Shown piece by piece: positions 6,578 through 15,211 of a stretch of DNA of 22,604 bases (positions within the stretch are counted from its first letter, which is position 1; every line of letters starts with the position of its first letter). The DNA is taken from NCBI GenBank assembly GCA_003132085.1, contig PKWO01000425.1:1-22604 (forward strand). Direction: 5' to 3'. Source of the stretch: Oxalobacteraceae bacterium (GTDB taxonomy: Bacteria; Pseudomonadota; Gammaproteobacteria; Burkholderiales; Burkholderiaceae_D). The translations under genes and the position numbers were made by a program. The notes beneath the pieces are model-generated. The model did no database searches, was not told the origin of the DNA, and saw only the letters and a program-made list of their open reading frames with translations.

Positions 6578-7983
6578 CGGCCCCATGCCCCTATGTCAAC
6601 GAGTCTACCCTCAATTGCTGCAGCGGCGGCCATCGAAGGACTCATCAAATGCGATCGCCCGCCAAGACCTTGTCTTCCCTCAAAATTCCGATTTGACGTC
6701 GAGGCACAGCGTTCGCCGGGCATTAATTGATCTCCATTCATGGCAAGGCACATGGAGCAGCCAGGCCGTCGCCATTCAAAGCCGGCTTCGAGAAATATCG
6801 CGTCAAGGCCTTCTGCTTCAGCGGCCCGTCTAACGGCTCCCGAGCCAGGAACCACGATCGCTCGCTTTACTGCGGGAGATACGCGAAGGCCACGAACAAC
6901 GGCAGCAGCCGCACGTAAATCCTCGAGCCGCGCATTTGTGCATGAGCCGATAAATACCTGGTCAACCGCTAGCCCGATGAGGGCGGTCTTCGGGTGGAGT
7001 CCCATGTATGCAAGTGCTCTCTCCAACGATTGCCTGCGTTGCGGGTCGCGTTCGTTGATCGGGTCCGGCACGGTTTCCTCGATCGACACGACCATATCCG
7101 GCGACGTCCCCCAAGTAACCTGTGGACGAATAGCGGCGGCGTCTATCGACACCGTTCGATCGAACTGACTGTTCGGGTCCGAGCGCAGCAAGCGCCATTG
7201 CGTAACTGCGGCGTCCCATTGCCGGCCTGTAGGCGCGTAAGGGCGTCCCTTTAAATACTGAAGTGTGACGTCATCAAACGCGATAAGGCCGGTTCTGGCG
7301 CCCGCCTCGATTGCCATGTTACACAGCGTCATGCGCGCTTCCATCGACATGGCACTTACCGCACTGCCCGAGAACTCGATCGCGTACCCGACCGCTCCGG
7401 CGGCCCCGATCTCTCCGATTAGCGATAATGCCAGGTCCTTCGCAGTTACCCCCGCGCGTGGCGTGCCGTCCAGGCGGACCTCCATGGTCCTCTCGCGCTT
7501 CATTTCGAGCGTCTGAGTCGCCAGAACATGCTCCACCTCTGACGTGCCTATTCCGAACGCCAACGCGGCGAAAGCGCCGTGGGTCGACGTGTGCGAGTCG
7601 CCGCATACGATTGTCATCCCCGGCAACGTCGCGCCCAGTTCGGGGGCGACGACATGTAGTATCCCTTGCGCCTTGTCTCCGAACGGGAAGTATGCAAGTA
7701 CGCCGGAATCCCGTACGTTTCTGTCTAGCGTGTTTACCTGCTCCCTTGAAAGGTCGTCGGCAATGCCATGCTCCCAGCCTGTAGTCGGCGTGTTGTGATC
7801 GGGCATGGCGATAATGGAATCGGGCCGCCAGACGGCGCGCCCGTGCAAGCGCAACCCATCGAACGCCTGCGGACTGGTTACCTCATGCACCAAGTGCCGA
7901 TCAATGTATAAAAGCGCATGTCCATCATCTGATTCACGGACCAGATGACTGTCCCATAGCTTGGAGTACAGCGTCTTCTGCAT
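6574..7983 (-). CDS. leuC: LeuC-like isopropylmalate/alkylmalate dehydratase large subunit
   Basis: Large subunit of an aconitase-family hydro-lyase that isomerises or hydrates 2-alkylmalate-type acids through a [4Fe-4S] cluster. Three cluster cysteines are visible in the motifs GSCTNAR and GCSMC (Cys370, Cys431 and Cys434 when counted from the upstream GTG). The substrate-binding segment CGDSHTSTHGAF is present. The ATG at 7983 gives MQKTLYSKLWDSHLV, matching the normal family start and a 469-residue protein. An alternative GTG at 8049 overlaps the CoA-transferase stop (TAGTG), has a better purine-rich ribosome site, and would add 22 residues. Third gene of a four-gene operon. True LeuC in leucine synthesis is unlikely because no leuA or leuB accompanies it. 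Confidence 0.9.
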   Translation of the reverse strand: MQKTLYSKLWDSHLVRESDDGHALLYIDRHLVHEVTSPQAFDGLRLHGRAVWRPDSIIAMPDHNTPTTGWEHGIADDLSREQVNTLDRNVRDSGVLAYFPFGDKAQGILHVVAPELGATLPGMTIVCGDSHTSTHGAFAALAFGIGTSEVEHVLATQTLEMKRERTMEVRLDGTPRAGVTAKDLALSLIGEIGAAGAVGYAIEFSGSAVSAMSMEARMTLCNMAIEAGARTGLIAFDDVTLQYLKGRPYAPTGRQWDAAVTQWRLLRSDPNSQFDRTVSIDAAAIRPQVTWGTSPDMVVSIEETVPDPINERDPQRRQSLERALAYMGLHPKTALIGLAVDQVFIGSCTNARLEDLRAAAAVVRGLRVSPAVKRAIVVPGSGAVRRAAEAEGLDAIFLEAGFEWRRPGCSMCLAMNGDQLMPGERCASTSNRNFEGRQGLGGRSHLMSPSMAAAAAIEGRLVDIGAWGR

Positions 7984-8048
7984 CATTTGTGACGCAGTAT
8001 TGGGGCGATTCTCAACATATTTAATCCACGAATTAATGACTCGGGACA

Positions 8049-9191
8049 CTAGAGCCCCTTCTTCCTCAGCATTGATATGATCTCCTCGTTGTGTTCTCCA
8101 AGCGTTGGGGGCGGCTTCACCTCTAACGAGCGCACCCCATCGTAGGAGATCGGCGATCGTACGGTACGGAACGTGCCGGTTGTTGGATGCTCGCCCGATA
8201 TGAGTAGTTGAAGGTGTTTTGCTTGAGGATCTTCGAGCGCTTCGCTAGTATCGTACATCGGGGCATGCGGCACATCCTGCTGTTGCAGCCGCTCGCACCA
8301 CACACTTCTCGTCTTCTTGCGAAATACCGCTGACAGCACCTCAATGAGACCCTCCTGATTTTCGATCCGCGCTTCACGTGTGCAAAACCGCTCGTCCTTG
8401 AGAATGTCAGGCATTTCTATCGCGTTAACCAGTCCCTGCCAGAATTTTTCAGGGGAGGACATGTGAAGCGCAACCCACTTTCCATCCGAGCACTGCAATA
8501 CATAGGATTGGGATACGCTGGGGCGGCTGTATGGGCCCATTACCTCCCCGGCAGAGTAGAAGTGCGTAAACGCATCGAGGTTGAAATGCGTCATCGCTTC
8601 AAGCATCGAAACTTCGACCTTTCGCCCCTTCCCGGTCACACTTCGCTCAAAAAGCGCGCCAAGCACACCATAGGCCGCGTAAGACCCGGTAATCGAGTCC
8701 GCGAGCGCTGGCCCTACCACGCGCGGATTCTCTGGATTCACCATCAGATTTAGAAAGCCGCTCGCTGCTTGCGCAACGGTGTCGTAGCTTGGGCGGCCAG
8801 CACCCGGACCTGTTGCTCCAAATCCGCTGATCGAACAGTAGACCAGTTTCGGATTCAATTCACGCAGACGCGCCTCGCCTGCGCCAAGTTGTTCGGCAAC
8901 TCCAGGTCGAAAGTTTTGTATATACACATCTGAATCTTTGACCAATTGGTCGAAGATCTCGCGGTCGGCAGGCAATTTTTGATTTAGGGTGATACTGCGC
9001 TTGTTCCGATTGTAGGTCTGAAAATGAGGGCTATATAGCCCACCCTTAAATGCCCGAAACGGATCGCCGTTACCTGGTTGTTCGATTTTAATCACATCGG
9101 CGCCAAGATCGCCCAGTAGCATTGCTGCTGCAGGGCCGGTGATAAATGTCCCCTGTTCCAAGACGCGCAGACCTTTTAGTACCTTGTGCAT
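8049..9191 (-). CDS. Class III CoA-transferase (CaiB/BaiF family)
   Basis: 380-residue member of the formyl-CoA:oxalate/CaiB family, which moves CoA between carboxylic acids through an aspartyl-CoA thioester. The N-terminal LEQGTFITGPAAAMLLGDLGADVIKIEQP segment (split here only by position: residues 11-39) is characteristic. The likely catalytic Asp is Asp165 in ALADSITG. The SGFGATGP and KVEVSMLEAM segments also fit. A GAGGAAAG ribosome site precedes the ATG at 9191. Within this operon it would activate a hydroxy-di- or tricarboxylate made by the LeuCD-like enzyme, forming the substrate of the lyase encoded just upstream. Donor and acceptor cannot be read from sequence; succinyl-CoA or acetyl-CoA are typical donors. 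Confidence 0.93.
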   Translation of the reverse strand: MHKVLKGLRVLEQGTFITGPAAAMLLGDLGADVIKIEQPGNGDPFRAFKGGLYSPHFQTYNRNKRSITLNQKLPADREIFDQLVKDSDVYIQNFRPGVAEQLGAGEARLRELNPKLVYCSISGFGATGPGAGRPSYDTVAQAASGFLNLMVNPENPRVVGPALADSITGSYAAYGVLGALFERSVTGKGRKVEVSMLEAMTHFNLDAFTHFYSAGEVMGPYSRPSVSQSYVLQCSDGKWVALHMSSPEKFWQGLVNAIEMPDILKDERFCTREARIENQEGLIEVLSAVFRKKTRSVWCERLQQQDVPHAPMYDTSEALEDPQAKHLQLLISGEHPTTGTFRTVRSPISYDGVRSLEVKPPPTLGEHNEEIISMLRKKGL

Positions 9192-9209
9192 TTCGCTTTC
9201 CTCTAAGAT

Positions 9210-10037
9210 TTAGACTACGTCTGAAGGCTTGCCGCTTACGCTTCCATAACCTTCAGGCAAGGTTCCGTCGTAGATAGTTTCTTTTGCGGCTTGATATGAC
9301 AACGCAAAGCCGATCGTCTGCTCCAGCTCCTCGTTAAGATGAGCGATCAGTCCTGCGGTACGAGCAAGAATCGGCACCCCTTTCAGCGCTTGCACGGGAA
9401 AACCTATTCCCAACAATACAGCGGGTATCGCCGCCGATACGTTGAGACGCAAATCCTTTCCGATCACCCCCGGAATAGCACTTTCAACTGCCTCTGCGAT
9501 TGTGACGTACCGCATATCGGCGCCGGCATCGCGGGCCACAGCAAAGAGCGTATCGACGCGGGGATCGCGTTCCTTGTGCAGAGGATGGCCGTAACCGGGA
9601 ATGGATTTCCGCAGCGCGCGGTATTCCGTTACGACCATGCTCGCAGCATCATCCAAGGAAGCGTTATTCGATGATCGCTCATCGATTTCCAAAAACATTC
9701 TCCCTGCGGCCTCGGAAGCGCCCAGGATCACGGAACCGCATCCCAGGATTCCGGCTGCGACCGCACCTTGCAGAGCGTCCGGCGCTGCCGCAAGCGTCAT
9801 GCGACTAGCCTGAACGCTAGGCACCAATCCATGCTCGGCAATTGCGACCAAGGTAGCATTCAGAACAGCGGTGGCACAGGCTGACGGCCTTTGCCCGGTT
9901 AGCAGGAGGTAAAAGTACTCGGTAAAGGAGATTTTCCCGATCAAGTCGCGACATAGGTCAGCGCCCCGCACGATGATGGTATGTTCGTTCGATGTTGAGA
10001 TTGCCGTGCGCGGCACTGTATTTTTGCCAATTTTCAT
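9210..10037 (-). CDS. Citryl-CoA lyase-like protein (citrate synthase fold)
   Basis: 275-residue protein of the citrate-synthase superfamily, much shorter than true citrate synthase (about 430) and near the size of stand-alone citryl-CoA lyases. The key motif GYGHPLHKERDPR (about residues 148-160) corresponds to the catalytic-His region G-[FY]-G-H...DPR. The ARTAGLIAHLNEE segment matches the R-x-x-G-x-x-AH-x-x-E helix. Such enzymes cleave citryl-CoA, or alkylated analogues, to an acyl-CoA and a 2-oxoacid. The start at 10037 has an AAGGAA ribosome site; an in-frame ATG lies at 10061. First gene of the minus-strand operon, 18 bp before the CoA-transferase. Specificity could be citryl-, citramalyl-, methylcitryl- or other 2-alkylmalyl-CoA. 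Confidence 0.85.
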   Translation of the reverse strand: MKIGKNTVPRTAISTSNEHTIIVRGADLCRDLIGKISFTEYFYLLLTGQRPSACATAVLNATLVAIAEHGLVPSVQASRMTLAAAPDALQGAVAAGILGCGSVILGASEAAGRMFLEIDERSSNNASLDDAASMVVTEYRALRKSIPGYGHPLHKERDPRVDTLFAVARDAGADMRYVTIAEAVESAIPGVIGKDLRLNVSAAIPAVLLGIGFPVQALKGVPILARTAGLIAHLNEELEQTIGFALSYQAAKETIYDGTLPEGYGSVSGKPSDVV

Positions 10038-10055
10038 TAGATTCCTTGTATATCG

Positions 10056-10075
10056 ATGCAATATTGGTACTGCAT
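10056..10075. promoter_or_regulatory. Inverted repeat just upstream of the lyase gene
   Basis: ATGCA-N10-TGCAT, ending about 20 bp upstream of the chosen lyase start. It could be an activator or repressor site, but short arms make chance possible. Confidence 0.3.
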
Positions 10076-10370
10076 TTTCGCCCTAGCGCGGTGAAAATCG
10101 TCGTTAGCTGAGGGATAGTGAACTTCGAGCATCCGGCCGTCGACTGCGCCCCCAGCATGAGATTCGTTTTCGAGAGTGAGGCTCCGACGCACACCTATGA
10201 GAAAATCTGCACGAAGATGCGGATTCCCGCTACAACCAACGGCGTTGTAATCGGCGCATGGCAACACTTTTTCTCCAATCTAATTATTCGATTCGCTATG
10301 ACTCTGTTTGATTGCGATCAGGCATCCAATGATAGAAGCGATAAGAAAAACATGACAGTGATTATTATTC

Positions 10371-10388
10371 ATTGTTATCATTGACAAT
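10371..10388. promoter_or_regulatory. Candidate LysR-type operator
   Basis: ATTGT-N8-ACAAT is a perfect interrupted palindrome and contains the T-N11-A spacing typical of LysR boxes. It lies 30 bp upstream of the lysR start, where an autoregulatory recognition site is expected. Confidence 0.5.
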
Positions 10389-10418
10389 ATCGATTGAAAT
10401 CACGTTCGTTGGAGAATC

Positions 10419-11324
10419 ATGGAGCTAAGGCACTTGCGTTACTTTGAAGCGCTTGCACAATGTCTGCACTTCACACGCGCAGCCGAGCGAGTGCATGTGA
10501 CACAATCCACGCTGTCGCACCAGATAAAGCAGTTGGAAGAAGAAGTGGGGCAACGCTTATTCGATCGTATCGGTAAGCGGGTCGTCATCACCGAAGCAGG
10601 CGAGATATTTTTATCCTCGGCATCGAAAGCACTCAAGGAGATCGATCAGGGTCTGGGGAGGCTGAAGGAAGCTTCCACTGATCTCACCGGAGAAATCAGA
10701 ATCGGAGCAACGCACACATTCAACATCGGTTTCATTCCGTCGTGCGTCGCGAATTTCCTGTCGAAGTATCCGACAGTTAAGATAACAGTTGAGGAACTCG
10801 CTGCCGATTTAATCGCCCGCAGGCTGGCGGAAGGTGCACTCGACATCGGTATTGCCTACCGCCCGTCCGATTCAAATGACCTTTTGTTCGAGCCCCTATA
10901 TAACGAAGAGATGGTTCTGGTAGTGTCTTCGGAACACGCCTTTGCGAGCCGCAAGCGGATTCGCATGGTTGAGCTTCATCGACAAAAGCTGGTACTGCTT
11001 CCTGAAACTTTTTCGACACGGATCATGCTTAACGAGTGTTTCAGGAACTGCGGCGCCGAGCCATCTGTCATCGTGGAGATGAACACTATCGCGCCGATGC
11101 TGGGCCTCGCGTCAAGAACGTTGATCGGCACCATCGTTTCAAGGAACGCAGTGCCGGCGCTTCCTGGTCTGCATGTCGTGCTTCTGGAAAGCCCCACCCC
11201 GGTGCGAACGCCAGGCATCCTATGGCGGCGAGAGCAAGAAAAAACGACTCCTATCAGATTTTTTGCCGCGATTGCCAGAAAAATAGCACTTGATAGCAGT
11301 CTAAGTTCCTCACATAGCGCATAG
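10419..11324 (+). CDS. LysR-family transcriptional regulator
   Basis: 301-residue LysR-type regulator. Residues 1-60 form the winged HTH, with the usual start MELRHLRYFEALAQ and recognition helix around TQSTLSHQIKQLEEEVG. After the linker helix, residues about 90-295 form the two-lobed periplasmic-binding-like effector domain, starting at GEIRIGATHTF. The N-terminus resembles the CynR/CbbR-like group. A GGAG sequence precedes the ATG by four bases. It is transcribed away from the lyase/CoA-transferase/leuCD operon and is the obvious candidate to activate it with a pathway acid or CoA-linked intermediate as effector (inference). No transposon or other interruption is seen. Confidence 0.93.
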   Translation: MELRHLRYFEALAQCLHFTRAAERVHVTQSTLSHQIKQLEEEVGQRLFDRIGKRVVITEAGEIFLSSASKALKEIDQGLGRLKEASTDLTGEIRIGATHTFNIGFIPSCVANFLSKYPTVKITVEELAADLIARRLAEGALDIGIAYRPSDSNDLLFEPLYNEEMVLVVSSEHAFASRKRIRMVELHRQKLVLLPETFSTRIMLNECFRNCGAEPSVIVEMNTIAPMLGLASRTLIGTIVSRNAVPALPGLHVVLLESPTPVRTPGILWRREQEKTTPIRFFAAIARKIALDSSLSSSHSA

Positions 11325-11497
11325 ACACGAAGACGGCACGCGGTAACCGGCAGAGCTGACCGGCATACTGACTAAGGAAGCGGCGATAGCCGGGCGGCGC
11401 CGGTCAAGGCGAGAGCGCATGACCGGCCGCACGAATACACCGATATCGCGATAGACGCCAGCGGCTGTACAGTCACGACACCGCTTCGTTTATCCTA

Positions 11498-12088
11498 CTA
11501 GTCGGGAAACTGCTCCGACCGCATTTTCATCCAGCGGTCGATATCGGCTTTTGCGCTGACGACAGCAGCCGACATGAATTTCTCCGTCACCGGCACGTTT
11601 GTCGTAAACTCCACACGCAATCCATTTGGATCACAAAAATAAATCGACTTGCAATAACCGTGATCAAGCTCCATCACCGCAATCCCTGCTGCGGCAAGCT
11701 TTTTCTTGGTATCGTCAATGACCGCAGGGTTGTTGACTTCCAGAGCAATGTGATGGGCAAAAGGGTCCGTTTCGGGAAACTGAACGGCATCCCGTTTGTA
11801 ATGATTGGGATAATCAAAGAACGCAAGCCAGCTCCCGTCGCCAAGCTCAAAGTAGATGTGCAGGTAAGGAATTGCCTCGTTTGTGATGGGATCAACCGGC
11901 TCGACCAGGGCTGCCGTCATCGGCAGCCCCAGGATGTCTTCATAAAAATGTCGCGTTTCTTCGGCATTTTTACAACGATATGCGTGGTGATGAAGCATCT
12001 TTACCGGGTTCTTTTGCTGCCTGGCTTTTGCGATCTCGCGGGCCTTCTCGAGGTCAATGCCACTGTCTGTCCAATTATTAAGGCTCAT
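11498..12088 (-). CDS. VOC-superfamily protein (glyoxalase/dioxygenase fold)
   Basis: 196-residue vicinal-oxygen-chelate protein. A polar N-terminal extension of about 30 residues precedes a paired beta-alpha-beta-beta-beta domain. Likely metal ligands are a His in MLHHHAYR (33-35), a His in FAHHIALEV (112-113) and Glu160 in RVEF. The segment ETRHFYEDILGLP is the typical first-module helix. The family includes glyoxalases, extradiol dioxygenases, epimerases and isomerases, and the exact reaction cannot be assigned. The ATG at 12088 is chosen because GGAG lies 7 nt upstream; the frame extends four codons to a TTG. It lies about 200 bp downstream of the DUF1329 gene on the same strand, and may be read with it or from its own promoter. 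Confidence 0.85.
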   Translation of the reverse strand: MSLNNWTDSGIDLEKAREIAKARQQKNPVKMLHHHAYRCKNAEETRHFYEDILGLPMTAALVEPVDPITNEAIPYLHIYFELGDGSWLAFFDYPNHYKRDAVQFPETDPFAHHIALEVNNPAVIDDTKKKLAAAGIAVMELDHGYCKSIYFCDPNGLRVEFTTNVPVTEKFMSAAVVSAKADIDRWMKMRSEQFPD

Positions 12089-12285
12089 CTCTATCTCCAA
12101 TTAAAAAGACTGCAATCGATGCGTTCAAAAAATAGTCATGTGATGCAGTCGCTGACACACCGCTAACGACAGAGCGCACGCGAGCGGCACAATTCTCCAG
12201 TGCCGCAAATCGCTGGTGTCCGGCGGCGAAACGAACACGCAAGGAGTCTGGTTCTCCCAACTTTTTTCAACGCCATCATCACGAA

Positions 12286-13539
12286 TTACTGCGCTAAGCT
12301 TTCAAGCGTGCTGAGGGACCAGTGGCTTTCATTTACATTTTTTGGATTTACCTTGAAGTCGTATACGGGAGTACTCGACGCATGGCGCGACTTGAAGTCG
12401 ATAAAATCAAGGTACGTAACATACAGCGCTCGCGCTCCGTCTTCGGCTATGACCGGCCGCACGTGGGCATTAACAAACTTCCAGAATCCTCCTTTCTTGT
12501 CGTAGTTCTCCGAATAGTATGGTCTAAACATTTTTGTATCGACATACATAACGCGCTTGCTGTATGGGTGTTCCGCGGGAGCAGTAGCTTCGACGACGTA
12601 GACTTCGCGCGGTTGCCAACGTTCTACCGGATTCCAGTGAGGTGCATTTTTTAAATCAATCGCTGGAAATTCATCCGGGGTTCCCTTTTTCGCAGCGTTA
12701 AATACATCTTTGCGGCTATCGGTGATCGCGAGGACGTAGCGTTTTCCAAGAAGCTTGAACTTCGGGTACCAGCTCGGGCGTGCATTGAATATGTCGAGGT
12801 CGTCATTTAGAAAGTCGTTTCCGCCAACCGGGTCCATCCACGCTCCGCCGGACAGCCGGCGCGCCCGCCTTGCAGATTTAAGATAGGCCCAGCTGTCCTC
12901 GACCTTCGACGAGTCGTATCGAATCGCGAAAGTCCCTAATCCCTTGATGTCGGCCGGAGCTTGGGCTAGCACAAACGTTTTCGTCAGCACCGATCCGTCA
13001 CCGATAATGGGTTCGCCGGTCAACCTTCCCTTATAACTGATTCGTTGATATATCCAATCGGATGAGTTCTCCAGGCCTTTGTCGGCAGAGATGGCCGCCG
13101 TACTGAACCTATTGTAGGCAATATTTCCTTCCCTAGGGTTGTAGTAGAAGTTCCACATGATCTTGTCGGCGGAAAACGGGTCACTCTCCGAAATTTCCGG
13201 GAAAGGCACGCCAGCCATGTATCCCGTTACCTCACGCGTCGCCGGATCGAATTTGACCTTTCCGGAATATTTTTTGGTAGCCTCGACCATGGCAGGGTCG
13301 TCAGGATAAGGCTTGGCGGAGTCTAGCGTTATCCTGAGGCCCCATTCCCTGATTTGCCACTCAACTTTTTCAGTAAGCAGGCTGCCTACCGTATGGCCGT
13401 CAAAAGTGTCGTTCTTGATCTTATCCAGATTGGACTTTTCGATCACGGTGCCTGCAGGCAACTCGGCCGCATATGCTGTCGAGGCGCCGTAGGCGACAGC
13501 GATAAGGGCAGCAATGCCCATTGCTTTGATATTTCGCAT
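12286..13539 (-). CDS. DUF1329 periplasmic protein
   Basis: 417-residue secreted protein. Residues 1-24 form a signal peptide ending AYA before AELPAG. The mature part matches DUF1329: conserved Tyr/Trp-rich strands such as MWNFYYNPREG, an RRARRLSGGAWMDPVGGNDFLNDD-type central region, and a C-terminal block of VYVVEATAP, YVDTKMFRPYY and GGFWKF character. DUF1329 proteins have a LolB/LolA-like fold and usually occur next to DUF1302 and MMPL-type transporter genes, as here. A periplasmic carrier for a hydrophobic ligand is a reasonable inference, not shown. An AGGAG precedes the ATG, 15 bp after the DUF1302 gene. Last gene of the envelope operon. Confidence 0.88.
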   Translation of the reverse strand: MRNIKAMGIAALIAVAYGASTAYAAELPAGTVIEKSNLDKIKNDTFDGHTVGSLLTEKVEWQIREWGLRITLDSAKPYPDDPAMVEATKKYSGKVKFDPATREVTGYMAGVPFPEISESDPFSADKIMWNFYYNPREGNIAYNRFSTAAISADKGLENSSDWIYQRISYKGRLTGEPIIGDGSVLTKTFVLAQAPADIKGLGTFAIRYDSSKVEDSWAYLKSARRARRLSGGAWMDPVGGNDFLNDDLDIFNARPSWYPKFKLLGKRYVLAITDSRKDVFNAAKKGTPDEFPAIDLKNAPHWNPVERWQPREVYVVEATAPAEHPYSKRVMYVDTKMFRPYYSENYDKKGGFWKFVNAHVRPVIAEDGARALYVTYLDFIDFKSRHASSTPVYDFKVNPKNVNESHWSLSTLESLAQ

Positions 13540-13554
13540 GCCACTTCTCCTAGA

Positions 13555-15114
13555 TTAAAACTGATAAGTTAAACGGGCCATCAATTGGTCGTTATTGGCT
13601 AGATTGCCCAAGAAATATGATGAGGTTTCAACCTGGCCCGGCAGCTTCTGGTGATTCGCGAAGAACAGATCTGCCTCAATACCCAGCCGCAAATGATCGC
13701 CGATCTGGAAGTTGATGTTCGGCACCAGGAACGTGTCGCCACTGCTGAGACTTTTGCCGAATATCAGACCGGGATTGACCTTGTTATTCATGAAGTTCAG
13801 CACCAGAAAGCCGGTCAACAACGTCGTGTGCTCCTTAGCCGGGGCGCCGAAGCCTGCCAGGTCAACCATGTCGTCGGTCTTCTTGTAGTCCTGGATCCAT
13901 GTGTCAAAGAGCTGGATCGAGAAGAACGATGCCTGGCTTGTTCCGAGATAAGACATGGTCTTAAACTGCTTGTCGAATCTAACGGAGGTCAATACGTTTT
14001 TCTTCTTCATGATGCCTCCCCAACCCGGCAATTGGCCGCCGAAGAAGTTGCTGCCGACGTTGTAGGGCGCATCCTTCTCATAGCCGATCTCAGCGGCGAG
14101 CACTGCATCGATCGCATCCACGTTGCCGCTCAGGCTCGCGCCGTACATCGTGATCTCGGGATAGATGAATTCGCCGATACCTTGCGGCTTCACGCCCATG
14201 TAAGGCGCAACGAAGGCCGAACTGACAATCGGATTCGGGTTGAAGCTGTTCACGTAGGACAGGGAATAACTTAAATCCCCCGTAGATCCCGTCCACCGCA
14301 CGCCGCCGGTGGTCTTGGAGATGTCGCCATCGGGATGGTGATAGTTGTAGCTCACGTTGCCCGGTGCCAGGAAATCTATCCCCTTGTGGGGCTGGAGCGC
14401 CCAGCGTCCGCCGGAGAGGTCATAGGTAATGCCGATATCTTTGCCGGGGTCGAGGCCGGGACGAACCAGGACCTGAAGCGCGCCATTGAGCTCCGGAACC
14501 GCCAATGTTGCATTCGCCATGATCAGCGGCTTGCGAAGTTCGTCGTTATCCGCCTCGAGAAACGAGTGCCAGCGATAGTCGTAGCCCTGAATCACGTCCA
14601 TGATGTGGAAGAAATCGGTCTCGCCCCATGCCACCTGCTGCTTCCCGATGCGCAGGTGCAACCGATCGGTCGGATCGGCATCGAAATAAAACTCCCGCAA
14701 TTCCGCGTAGTTATAGAGGCTCGTGATGTTGCTGCCGGGGCCGCCGGGAGAATTTTTCTTGTTCAATTGCTGCAATTGGTACAGATAGTTGGTTTCGTCT
14801 TCCCTATCCACCCGCGCGATCGCCTTCCACTGCAGCGGGCCGGTTTTGGCATCCGCATTCAATTCCGCGGTTCCGCGCAGCATGGAGACATCGTAGCGAT
14901 CGTCTCCAGCGGTTTCAGGCGGGTTTTGCAAATTTATCGACGACATGGCACGGACGTACCCCCCTACGTGGAAGGAATTGCCATTGTCCGAATCGGAGTC
15001 CGGCGTGCTGCCGGCATCCGCGGCAAATGCGCCGCTGATACCGAATCCCAGGCTGAGCACTACTGCCAGCCATCGCCGTAAAGGGAGTTGCATGTTGGTT
15101 CTGTTGCTTTTCAT
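13555..15114 (-). CDS. DUF1302 outer-membrane beta-barrel protein
   Basis: 519-residue protein with a signal peptide (residues 1-31, ending AFA) and a mature part rich in alternating beta strands. It ends in Tyr-Gln-Phe, the terminal aromatic typical of outer-membrane barrels. The segments LHLRIGKQQVAWGETDFFHIMDV (residues about 155-178 region) and NPNPIVSS are typical of DUF1302. No porin of known specificity is recognisable. It lies between the RND transporter gene (97 bp upstream) and DUF1329 (15 bp downstream), and GGAGAC precedes the start. It is probably the outer-membrane part of a transport system for a hydrophobic substrate (inference). Confidence 0.87.
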   Translation of the reverse strand: MKSNRTNMQLPLRRWLAVVLSLGFGISGAFAADAGSTPDSDSDNGNSFHVGGYVRAMSSINLQNPPETAGDDRYDVSMLRGTAELNADAKTGPLQWKAIARVDREDETNYLYQLQQLNKKNSPGGPGSNITSLYNYAELREFYFDADPTDRLHLRIGKQQVAWGETDFFHIMDVIQGYDYRWHSFLEADNDELRKPLIMANATLAVPELNGALQVLVRPGLDPGKDIGITYDLSGGRWALQPHKGIDFLAPGNVSYNYHHPDGDISKTTGGVRWTGSTGDLSYSLSYVNSFNPNPIVSSAFVAPYMGVKPQGIGEFIYPEITMYGASLSGNVDAIDAVLAAEIGYEKDAPYNVGSNFFGGQLPGWGGIMKKKNVLTSVRFDKQFKTMSYLGTSQASFFSIQLFDTWIQDYKKTDDMVDLAGFGAPAKEHTTLLTGFLVLNFMNNKVNPGLIFGKSLSSGDTFLVPNINFQIGDHLRLGIEADLFFANHQKLPGQVETSSYFLGNLANNDQLMARLTYQF

Positions 15115-15211
15115 TCTACTGTCTCCTCGTCTCCATGATTAACAAGCCCTATTCGGGTCTACTCCTTCAATCGCCATGCCCGCCAAAAGCACATGGGATA
15201 TGTCGAATTTT

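Larger units (their letters stand above)
10038..10418. promoter_or_regulatory. Divergent control region between lyase operon and lysR
   Basis: About 380 bp without a credible gene. It becomes AT-rich toward lysR, contains two inverted repeats (10056-10075 and 10371-10388), and must hold the divergent promoters. The layout, lysR facing away from the operon, is the standard one for a LysR regulator and its target. No strong -35/-10 pair was found in either direction. Confidence 0.6.

Noticed and set aside
5882..7983. Leucine-biosynthesis leuCD operon
   Set aside because: leuA and leuB are absent, and the genes are operonic with a CoA-transferase and a citryl-CoA-lyase-like gene under a divergent LysR. 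A biosynthetic role is not excluded by sequence alone.
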